Source: a virus. From it: a stretch of DNA of 35,149 nt. The notes under the pieces were generated by a model. It was not told the DNA's origin and did not search any database. It saw nothing but the letters and a program-made list of their open reading frames with translations. A program made the translations under genes and the position numbers. The stretch covers positions 1 to 35,149 of the IMG/VR virus record IMGVR_UViG_3300046525_000153, one strand, 5' to 3'. Positions 20,803 through 27,836 of this stretch are shown here, one piece after another; the stretch's first letter is position 1; each line of letters opens with the position of its first letter.

Positions 20803-21561
20803 ATGGCCCAGATCAGGATCGGGGTCGACCCCGACAACGTATTCGGGCGGCAGCTCACGGACCTGGAGCAATCACAGCTGCCGTTCGCCGCCTCGCAGGC
20901 CGCCAACAAGGTGGCCTATGAGATCCGCGAGCGCTGGAAGCGCCAGGCACCGAAGGTGTTCGACCGCCCGACACCGCTCACGGTCAATGCGGCTATGTAT
21001 CGCAAGGCCACCAAGGCCCAGCCGTACGCAGAGATCTTCATCCGTGACGAAGCTTTCAAGGGCACGCCGCCGGCGAAGTATCTGCTGGCGGAAGTCGAGG
21101 GCGGCCAACGCCGTCGGAAGGGTTTCGAGCGGCTGCTGCAGAGCCGCGGTCTGCTGTCGCCGACGCAGTTTGCGGTGATGGGGCGCGGCGCCCAGGCGAA
21201 CCAGTTCGGCAACGTGCCGGCCGGGCAGGTGACCAAGATCCTGTCCCAGCTGGGTGCCCAGCGGGACCGGTATCAGAACCAGACCAGCGTCAGCCGGAAG
21301 CGGCGACGGGGCAAAGGCAACAACCGTGATGGCGAGTACTTCGTGATCACCAAGCGCCGCGGAGTGCTGCGTCCGGGCATCTATGAGCGAATCGGGCGTG
21401 GATCCGGCGTCCGCTCGATCTTCATCTTCACCAACACCGCCGCCTACACGCCACGCTACGACATCTTCGGCATGGCCGAGGACACCTGGAAGCGGCTGAT
21501 GCCGTTCTTCCTGAAGCGCGAGCTGGAGAAGGCGATGGAAACTGCGAGGCCGCTGCCTTGA
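20803..21561 (+). CDS. Minor tail/head-tail completion protein, gpZ-like
   Basis: TGGAGG lies upstream of the ATG at 20803. The 252-residue basic protein begins with FAASQAANKVAYEIRERWKRQAPKVFDRPTPLTVNAA, the kind of N-terminal segment seen in gpZ and other tail-connector proteins. An arginine-rich stretch (VSRKRRRGKGNN) and AAYTPRYDIFGMAEDTWKRLMPFFLKRELEKAME follow. By position between capsid and tail terminator, it works at the head-tail joint. The family match is approximate. It overlaps the next gene by 4 bases. Confidence 0.7.
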   Translation: MAQIRIGVDPDNVFGRQLTDLEQSQLPFAASQAANKVAYEIRERWKRQAPKVFDRPTPLTVNAAMYRKATKAQPYAEIFIRDEAFKGTPPAKYLLAEVEGGQRRRKGFERLLQSRGLLSPTQFAVMGRGAQANQFGNVPAGQVTKILSQLGAQRDRYQNQTSVSRKRRRGKGNNRDGEYFVITKRRGVLRPGIYERIGRGSGVRSIFIFTNTAAYTPRYDIFGMAEDTWKRLMPFFLKRELEKAMETARPLP

Positions 21562-21890
21562 ACCAGAAAGCTTTCATGCAGGCCTTCGACGCAATCGCGT
21601 TCGGCGCCTTCCGCGCAGCCGGTGTCGCCGATGCTGCCCACTACATGGAACCGAGCGGCACGGCAGAGGTGCCGTGCACGGTGCTGCTGGACGAGGCGGT
21701 TGAGCAGTTCACGCCGGACGACGTGGCGCCCATCGCGACCACCACGGATCGGGTGACGCTGCAGCTGGCCGAGATCACCCCTCGTACGGGGGGCGTCGTG
21801 CGCATCGACGGCACTGGTCGCCGGCTGAAGCTGGTGCAGAAGATCCGCGCCGACGAATCGACGGCAGTGTGGGAGGTGGCCAATGTCTGA
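21558..21890 (+). CDS. Head-tail joining protein, gpFII-like
   Basis: The 110-residue protein most likely starts at a TTG at 21558 that overlaps the previous stop (TTGA), with GAGG 9 bases upstream; an ATG at 21576 is the alternative. Its length and beta-rich content (VPCTVLLDEAVEQF ... DRVTLQLAEITPRTGGVVRIDGTGRRLKLVQKIRADESTAVWEVANV) match the gpFII group, which completes the head and forms the tail docking site. It overlaps the next gene by 8 bases. Confidence 0.78.
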   Translation: MNQKAFMQAFDAIAFGAFRAAGVADAAHYMEPSGTAEVPCTVLLDEAVEQFTPDDVAPIATTTDRVTLQLAEITPRTGGVVRIDGTGRRLKLVQKIRADESTAVWEVANV

Positions 21891-22338
21891 TCCCGTCCCC
21901 AGCCCACGGCGCCAGCTGCTGCTGGCCATGGGCAAGACGCTGCAGCTGATCAGCACCACGAACGGCTACCTGACCGACGCCGGGACGGGGTGGACGCTGG
22001 AACCGAAACCCGGTGACCAGGACACCCAGGCCGTGCTGACGGCCGTGATCGAGAAGCAGCAGCGGCCGGAGAGCCCGTCGAAGGCCGGAACGCACCGCCT
22101 GACCACGGTCAGCGTCATCGCCAAGGTTCCCGCCGACACGGAGGGATACCAGCAGGCGCTGGACGACCTGGTGACCGACATCGAGACGGCCATGGACAGC
22201 CGCGAGGTGGCCCGGAACTTCCCCGACGGCATCCAGGTGCCGGTGTACGTCGGCATGGAGCCGCTGATGCCGGAGAGGGCCAGCGCCGGCTGGGTCGGCG
22301 TGCTGATCACCTACCAGTCCCACATCCCCAAGAAATAA
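21883..22338 (+). CDS. Tail terminator protein, gpU-like
   Basis: The 151-residue protein lies between the joining protein and the major tail protein, the place of gpU in lambda-like phages. The sequence fits a small alpha/beta domain (HRLTTVSVIAKVPADTEGYQQALDDLVTDIETAMD ... GWVGVLITYQSHI), the usual pattern in tail terminators. gpU caps the growing tail tube. Identification relies partly on gene order. Confidence 0.75.
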   Translation: MSDPVPSPRRQLLLAMGKTLQLISTTNGYLTDAGTGWTLEPKPGDQDTQAVLTAVIEKQQRPESPSKAGTHRLTTVSVIAKVPADTEGYQQALDDLVTDIETAMDSREVARNFPDGIQVPVYVGMEPLMPERASAGWVGVLITYQSHIPKK

Positions 22339-22374
22339 CCCGCCGCACAGCGGCAACCCAACTGGAGAGCCACC

Positions 22375-23130
22375 ATGGCCGAAGATTACAGCTACCTGGG
22401 CAGCGGCATCGTCCTGATCCGCCTGTGGAACAGCAGCGACCCCTTCCTCGAAGTCGGCAACGTTTCCGCCTATACCGTCGCGCCCCAGACCACCACCCTC
22501 GAGCTGGCCGACAGCCAGAACCCGGGCGGCGGCACGGCCAACAGCGTCGATCGTGTCACCGGCTACAACCTCAACTACACCTTCCATGACTTCAACGCCG
22601 AGAACTTCGCTCGCGCCACCCGTGGCAAGGTCAGCAGCATCGCCGCCGGCATCGTAGCCGACGAGCTGGTGGTGGCGACGCCCGAACGCTTCTCCCCGCT
22701 GTCGCGCCTGGCCAGTGAGATCACCTCGGTGAAGCCGGTCATTGGCACCGACACCTACGTGGCGGGCAAGGACTACCGTTTCGAGCGCGGCATGCTGTTC
22801 ATCCAGGCAGGCTCGGCCATCGTGGCGCCGACGACTGCGGGCACGCCCAACGTCAAGGTCACCTACAAGAACCCGGACCTCGGCCACGTCGAGGCCGCTG
22901 TCACCGCGCAGCAGTACTACGAGATGCAGTTCTACGGTGCCAACGAAGCCCGTGGCGGCAAGCTGGTTCGCATGGTGGCGCACAAGGTGTCCGGCGGCGT
23001 CATCGAGAGCATGGGACTGATCGGAAACGAGTACGGCGCCGGCAGCGTGCCGGGCAAGCTCGTGAAGGACGCCTCCAAGGCGACCGGCTCGGACAAGTCG
23101 GCCTACTTCTACTGGCAGCAGGAGAAGTAA
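22375..23130 (+). CDS. Major tail tube protein (gpV-like)
   Basis: GGAG lies upstream of the ATG. The 251-residue protein is beta-rich, with TTTLELADSQNPGGGTANSVD, TGYNLNYTFHDFNAENFARATRG and a C-terminal QFYGANEARGGKLVRMVAHKVSGGVIESMGLIGNEYG, a form common in major tail proteins of siphoviruses. It makes the tail tube. It lies directly before the two overlapping chaperone frames, exactly as in lambda. Confidence 0.9.
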   Translation: MAEDYSYLGSGIVLIRLWNSSDPFLEVGNVSAYTVAPQTTTLELADSQNPGGGTANSVDRVTGYNLNYTFHDFNAENFARATRGKVSSIAAGIVADELVVATPERFSPLSRLASEITSVKPVIGTDTYVAGKDYRFERGMLFIQAGSAIVAPTTAGTPNVKVTYKNPDLGHVEAAVTAQQYYEMQFYGANEARGGKLVRMVAHKVSGGVIESMGLIGNEYGAGSVPGKLVKDASKATGSDKSAYFYWQQEK

Positions 23131-23133
23131 GCC

Positions 23134-23604
23134 ATGGCGGATCTGGACGTGATCACCCCGCCATCTCGCACGGTCCCTTTCCGTGGCCGGGCGCTCTCGG
23201 TGACGCCCCTCCGCTTGCAGCAGATCGGTCCCTTCATCACGGCCAGCCGCACCATCATCGCCCGCGTGGCGATGATGGTCGGCGCGGTCGAAGGTGCGCC
23301 GGCCGCTGCAACGGGCGCCATTCTGCTGGACCTGCTCGAGCAGGACAGTGGCGATCTTGCCGCCGCACTGGCAGTTGCATCTTGCCCCGAAGCTGACTGG
23401 ACCTCCGGCGCGGAGCTGGATGAAGCGCTACGCGACCGATCGGCGTGGATTGCCGGGGGCACCTTGGACGAAATCGCGGGCCTGCTCGAGGCCGTGGTGG
23501 GGCTGAACCGGGATTTTTTCGCCCGTCGCCTGCGGAGCCTGCTGCTGCAGGCCAAGCCGCCGGCGGACGAGAGCTTGGATTCGCCGACCTTGCCCAGTAC
23601 CTGA
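23134..23604 (+). CDS. Tail assembly chaperone, gpG-like (zero-frame product)
   Basis: The 156-residue acidic, helical protein (SVTPLRLQQIGPFITASRTIIARVAMMVG ...) starts three bases after the tail tube gene. It has the position of lambda gpG and contains a T TTT TTC slippery site (23514-23520) in the zero frame, followed by about 80 more bases before its stop. gpG coats the tape measure during tail assembly. Confidence 0.88.
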   Translation: MADLDVITPPSRTVPFRGRALSVTPLRLQQIGPFITASRTIIARVAMMVGAVEGAPAAATGAILLDLLEQDSGDLAAALAVASCPEADWTSGAELDEALRDRSAWIAGGTLDEIAGLLEAVVGLNRDFFARRLRSLLLQAKPPADESLDSPTLPST

Positions 23605-23840
23605 TCGCGCGCGGCCATAGCCGGGCCGAGGTGATGACGTACACCCTGGCGCAGATCAGCGGCTTCACCGCCGCCGCAGCTCATGACGAGCGTGAGCGCG
23701 AGCGGACGCGAGCCATCCACCTTGCCGACGCCATGCGCACGGCGATGTGGGCAGATCAGGGCGACTGGAAGAACTACCTGGATGCGCTGAGCGGCAAGGC
23801 CCCTGTGCAACTGAAACAAGGAACCACGACCCATGGCTGA
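23134..23840 (+). CDS. Tail assembly chaperone gpGT-like, -1 frameshift product
   Basis: If ribosomes slip -1 at 23514-23520 the first 129 residues of the G-like protein join a second open frame running to 23840, giving about 235 residues. The T-like part (FADLAQYLIARGHSRAEVMTYTLAQISGF ... DQGDWKNYLDALSG) has no good start of its own and is helical and charged, as T domains are. In lambda the GT fusion, made at a few percent, bridges tape measure and tail tube. The second frame ends 8 bases inside the tape measure gene. Confidence 0.85.
23514..23520 (+). promoter_or_regulatory. Programmed -1 frameshift slippery site
   Basis: The heptamer T TTT TTC, read in the zero frame as gaT TTT TTC, fits the X XXY YYZ rule and allows re-pairing of both tRNAs one base back. 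It lies in the overlap of the G-like and T-like frames. Confidence 0.85.
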
Positions 23841-26622
23841 GCCTTCAGCGAATCTGCGCGTTCGTATCAGTGCCGACCTGGCCGACATCCGGCAGGGCCT
23901 GGGCGTGCTCACCCGGCAGCTGCGCGAGGTGCGCACAGAGGCTGCTCGCCCGCTGCCGGCGAAGAACAACATCAGTGATCTGGGCGTTTCTGCCGGCCAG
24001 ACCGCGCAGGCGATGCGACAGCTGCCGGCGCAGTTCACCGACATCTTCACCAGCCTGCAGGGTGGTATGCCCTTTTTCACCGTGCTGGTGCAGCAGGGTG
24101 GCCAAATCAAGGACAGCTTCGGAGGTGTCGAGCCGGCTCTGAAGGGCGTCTCGTCTGCACTGCTGGGCATGGTCAATCCTTTCACCGTAGCTGCGGCCGC
24201 CGTGGGTCTGGTGGTGTTCGCGTGGTATGACGCAGAGAAACAGGCGCAGGCTTACACCAAGGCGCTGGTGCTGTCGCGTAACGAGGCGGCCGCGACAACG
24301 CTGACGCTGGTCGATATGGCCAAGAAGACCAGTGATGCGCTGCAGGTGTCCGCCGGCGCCGGCGCGGAAGCGGCGCAGGCCGTTGGTTCGAACGGAAAGA
24401 TCGCCGCGCAGAACCTGCAGGCCGTAGCCAACGCGGCTGTGGCCATGAAGGAGGTCAGCGGGCAGGCGCTGGAGGAAACCATCGCCCTCTACGCCAAGCT
24501 GGGGGAAGACCCGGTCAAGGGAGCGCAGAAGCTCAACGAGCAGGTCAACTTCATGACCGTGGCTCTGTACGAGCAGGTCAAGGCGTTGCAGGAGCAGGGG
24601 CGCAACCAGGATGCGGTGACGGTGATCACCCGTGCTGCTGCCGATGAGACGGTGATGGCCCTGGCCAAGGTTCGTGCCAGCCAGAATCCGGTGATCAGTG
24701 GATTCAAGAGCCTGTGGGTGGAAGCTACCCGTGCTTGGTCCGCCATGCAGTCGAGCGTTGGCCTCGGGCCGGCCGCGGCGCAGATGCAGCACCTTCTTGC
24801 GGAGAATCAACGCGAACTGGCGAAGCTGAATGCACTCGCCTCTGGTGATCAGAGGGGCCTGCCGCTGGCGAGGAACCCTATCGCCCTCGCGGCGATGGAG
24901 AAGTCGATCAAGGATCGATCGGACAAGATCAAGGCGCTGGCCACCGACCTGATCAAGGAGCGTAAGGATGCCGAGGTCAAGGCCGCACAGGACGCAAGCG
25001 CCGAGTACGTGCAGCAGCAGGACACGATCATTGCTTCCCAGGCATCAAAGGAGCAAAAGAAGAAGGACGAGATCGCGCGTATCAATGGGCAAGCAGACGT
25101 CGTTCGACGCAAAGCTGCAGCGGCGGGCCTCGTGGACGAAGTGCGGGTTATCGAAGAGCGCAGAGCCGCCGCCGTCGCAGCTATTGAGAAGAAGTATCGG
25201 GAGAAGCCAACAGCTGGTACGGGATCCGCTTCGCGTACGGCTGGGCTGCAGGGCTACAAGGACGACCTGATCGCCGAGCAGGCGCAGATCACAGCCGGCA
25301 CCCAGATGCTGCGCGCTCAGTACTCGGCAAGGGAGATTACGGCCAGCGAGTACTACAGCCGCATGAGGGATCTGGTGCAGCAAGGCACTGACGCCCAGGC
25401 GAAGTCCTTGGAGGGGCAGATTGCCTTCCTTCAGAGGCAGGTGGTCGCGGGCAAGGACGCAATCAGCGTGAACCGGCAGATCGGTGACCTTGAAGCGCGG
25501 CTCACCAAGGTCCGCACCGAGGGCGCCGGCGCCCTCCAAGTACTGACGACCGAAGAGACGGCCGCGACCAAGGCGCGGATCAACGTCATTGCGGCCTATG
25601 CCAACGCGCTGGACGCGAGCAACCAGGCGCTGGAGCGGCAGCTCTCGACGCAGGCCCAGCGTGTCGGTATGGGTGATCGCGAGTACGAGATTCAGCAGCG
25701 CATCAACGACGCCTACGCTGACCAAGCGGACAAACTACGCGAACTGCAGTTGCAGATGAACGCGGGGCAGATCGATCAGGAGACGTTCGAGGCCGAAAGG
25801 GCGGAGCTGCTATCCAAGACGCTCGACCGCCTCCAACTGATCCGGGATGGCTATGAAGAATTGCGGCTGGCGGAGGGCAACTGGTTGGCCGGTGCCGGCG
25901 CGGCATGGTCCAACTACCAGCAGGAAGCAGGGAACTACGCCCGGCAGATGGGCGACACGGTCACCACCGTCATCGGTGGGTTTGAGGATGCCTGGGTACG
26001 GTTCACCACGACCGGCAAGCTGAGCTTCTCGGACCTGACGAAGTCGGTGCTGGCCGACTTGGCCCGGATCCAGATCAAGCAGGCCATCGTCGGCATCGGC
26101 AACTGGATCAGCGGCGCCTTCGCGGCGCAGTCCGGCTCCATTAACACCGCGGGCAACACCGCTGTCACCCAGGGCACGTCGACCATCAACGACGAGCTGT
26201 TCCAGCGACTGATGCGGAACGGAAAGGCCGATGGCGGCTACACCGGAGACGGTGCCAAGCATGATCCGCGCGGCATCGTGCATGCGGGCGAGATGGTCTG
26301 GTCACAGGCCGATATCGCCCGCGCGGGTGGCGTGGGGATCGTGGAGGCGATGCGCCTGGGCCTGCGCGGATATGCGAATGGTGGCGTGGTTGGCGCTCCG
26401 CGCGCAGCAGCCGCGGGAATGGCACGCGGGGGCGTCAACGTCTACATCGATGGCGTGAAGAGTGACACCGGCGCCGCACAGGCCGAGGTTGGTCCTTCCG
26501 GCGATCTCGATATCAGCGTCTCCCTCCGCGAGTTGATGCGTAGCCAGATCCGCGGCGGAGCGTTCGACAACGACTTCCGCAGCCGATACGGACTCACCTA
26601 CAAGGGGAATCGAGGTGGTTGA
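23833..26622 (+). CDS. Tail tape measure protein (gpH-like)
   Basis: The 929-residue protein is the longest tail core gene. Residues 1-100 have the N-terminal tape-measure pattern (RISADLADIRQGLGVLTRQLREV), and residues about 107-130 are hydrophobic (NPFTVAAAAVGLVVFAW). Long alpha-helical, alanine- and glutamine-rich segments follow (about 140-700). A glycine-rich end carries GGYTGDGAKHDPRGIVHAGEMVWSQADIARAGGVG, common in lambda-type tape measures. It sets tail length and may enter the cell with DNA. It overlaps the chaperone frame by 8 bases and the next gene by 8. Confidence 0.95.
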   Translation: MAEPSANLRVRISADLADIRQGLGVLTRQLREVRTEAARPLPAKNNISDLGVSAGQTAQAMRQLPAQFTDIFTSLQGGMPFFTVLVQQGGQIKDSFGGVEPALKGVSSALLGMVNPFTVAAAAVGLVVFAWYDAEKQAQAYTKALVLSRNEAAATTLTLVDMAKKTSDALQVSAGAGAEAAQAVGSNGKIAAQNLQAVANAAVAMKEVSGQALEETIALYAKLGEDPVKGAQKLNEQVNFMTVALYEQVKALQEQGRNQDAVTVITRAAADETVMALAKVRASQNPVISGFKSLWVEATRAWSAMQSSVGLGPAAAQMQHLLAENQRELAKLNALASGDQRGLPLARNPIALAAMEKSIKDRSDKIKALATDLIKERKDAEVKAAQDASAEYVQQQDTIIASQASKEQKKKDEIARINGQADVVRRKAAAAGLVDEVRVIEERRAAAVAAIEKKYREKPTAGTGSASRTAGLQGYKDDLIAEQAQITAGTQMLRAQYSAREITASEYYSRMRDLVQQGTDAQAKSLEGQIAFLQRQVVAGKDAISVNRQIGDLEARLTKVRTEGAGALQVLTTEETAATKARINVIAAYANALDASNQALERQLSTQAQRVGMGDREYEIQQRINDAYADQADKLRELQLQMNAGQIDQETFEAERAELLSKTLDRLQLIRDGYEELRLAEGNWLAGAGAAWSNYQQEAGNYARQMGDTVTTVIGGFEDAWVRFTTTGKLSFSDLTKSVLADLARIQIKQAIVGIGNWISGAFAAQSGSINTAGNTAVTQGTSTINDELFQRLMRNGKADGGYTGDGAKHDPRGIVHAGEMVWSQADIARAGGVGIVEAMRLGLRGYANGGVVGAPRAAAAGMARGGVNVYIDGVKSDTGAAQAEVGPSGDLDISVSLRELMRSQIRGGAFDNDFRSRYGLTYKGNRGG

Positions 26623-27031
26623 TCTCTACATGCCATCGAGTATTCCCGACCCGGAAAACGAAAGCCTGGAGTTCGCGCCGCATGGTGAGGACGTCATGCG
26701 ATCAACCATGGGGGCGGGGACGAAAACGCGCCCGGTTCGGACCAGTTCCCTCGAGACGTTCAAGTGCCGGCTGTACCTGAGCCCGGCCCAGCTGAAGACG
26801 CTGATGGACTTCTACAACATCAGCACCCGGCGAGTACTCCCGTTCTACTGGTGGGATTGGCGTTGGTCCGGCGCCGGTCAGAGCCAGGCCACCTACAAGT
26901 TCATGGCGCGACCGAGCTACGTCAAATGGCAGGACATGTGGCGGGCGGATCTGAGCCTGCTGATCGTTGCCAGCCATGAGGGGCAGTTCCTGCTCGACAT
27001 CCACGACACCAACAACTGGCCGACAACCTGA
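26615..27031 (+). CDS. Minor tail protein (gpM-like)
   Basis: The 138-residue protein starts at a GTG at 26615 with AAGGGG 7 bases upstream; an ATG at 26630 is possible. PFYWWDWRW and YKFMARPSYVKWQDMWRADLSLLI are typical of the small beta-rich tail-tip proteins between tape measure and tip. Gene order suggests the gpM role at the distal tail. It overlaps both neighbours. Confidence 0.8.
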   Translation: MVDLYMPSSIPDPENESLEFAPHGEDVMRSTMGAGTKTRPVRTSSLETFKCRLYLSPAQLKTLMDFYNISTRRVLPFYWWDWRWSGAGQSQATYKFMARPSYVKWQDMWRADLSLLIVASHEGQFLLDIHDTNNWPTT

Positions 27032-27510
27032 TGCCACGCGTCCTTTCTGCCGCTGCCGCCAGATCGATTCTGGCGGAGGACACCGCCGAGACCTGGCTGT
27101 GCCTGCTCACCATCACCCACCCAGATCTGCAGACGATCCGAATCGTCAACAACACCGAGCCCGTCGCGCGGGGAAGTACCGTCTGGCAGCCGTACCCCTT
27201 CGAAGCGTCGTTCCCCGACGACACCGACGATGCCACCCCGAATGTCTCCCTGCGCATCGACAACGTCGACCGCGACATCACCAGGAAGATCAAGGAGCTG
27301 CAGGGTCAGCGCCCACAGGTGCGACTGGAAGCCGTGCTGGCGAGCCAGCCCAGCGTGGTGGAGATGGGGCCGTTCAGCTTCTCCGTGCTTCAGGTGGACT
27401 TCGACATCATGGAACTGGGCGTGCAGATCGGCTACCAGGAAGACTTCCTCAACCAGGGCGTGCCCGCCCAGACCTACACGCCGTCCAATTCGCCCGGGCT
27501 GTTCGTATGA
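27031..27510 (+). CDS. Minor tail protein, DUF1833/gpL-like
   Basis: The 159-residue protein begins one base before the end of the previous stop (TGATG). ETWLCLLTITHPDLQTIRIVNNTEPVARG and YPFEASFPDDTDDATPNVSLRIDNVDRDI match the DUF1833 family of tail proteins, which takes the gpL position. It forms part of the tail tip baseplate. It overlaps the NlpC/P60 gene by 4 bases. Confidence 0.85.
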   Translation: MPRVLSAAAARSILAEDTAETWLCLLTITHPDLQTIRIVNNTEPVARGSTVWQPYPFEASFPDDTDDATPNVSLRIDNVDRDITRKIKELQGQRPQVRLEAVLASQPSVVEMGPFSFSVLQVDFDIMELGVQIGYQEDFLNQGVPAQTYTPSNSPGLFV

Positions 27511-27836
27511 GGAAATGGATCGGCATCCCGTACCAAGGCGACAAGTTCTGCCGGGAGTTCGCCAGCATGGTTCTGGCGGAGCAGGGCATCCCCATGCCTG
27601 ACGTGGCGGCACCGGCTGATGCAACTGGATGGACCGAGGTCGAGATCCCTGAGCGTTTCGACGTGGTTGTTTTCAACAGCGCCGGCAGGCCGTGGCACGT
27701 AGGTGTGTGCATGGGCAGCGGCGATTTTTTGCACGTGGAGCTGGGACGCACCAGCCGCATTGAGCGGCTCGGTTCGCCCATGTGGGAGGCGCGCATAGCG
27801 GGCTTCTATCGATACATGGGGAAGAGAGATGAATGA
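27507..27836 (+). CDS. Tail-tip NlpC/P60-type peptidase (gpK-like, short)
   Basis: The 109-residue protein starts at the ATG at 27507 (ATGA overlap); the longer open frame to 26967 is rejected. A cysteine C15 in GDKFCREFA and a histidine H64 in RPWHVGVCMG fit the Cys-His core of NlpC/P60 endopeptidases, which cut peptidoglycan stem peptides. The usual third residue is not clear. The protein lacks the JAB/Mov34 domain of lambda gpK. It lies between gpL-like and gpJ-like proteins and probably helps DNA entry through the cell wall. Confidence 0.82.
   Translation: MRKWIGIPYQGDKFCREFASMVLAEQGIPMPDVAAPADATGWTEVEIPERFDVVVFNSAGRPWHVGVCMGSGDFLHVELGRTSRIERLGSPMWEARIAGFYRYMGKRDE

Noticed and set aside
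26967-27506. N-terminal extension of the NlpC/P60 gene
   Set aside because: The extension is read out of frame through the DUF1833 gene and is arginine/histidine-rich shadow sequence; the ATG at 27507 has the usual ATGA overlap.
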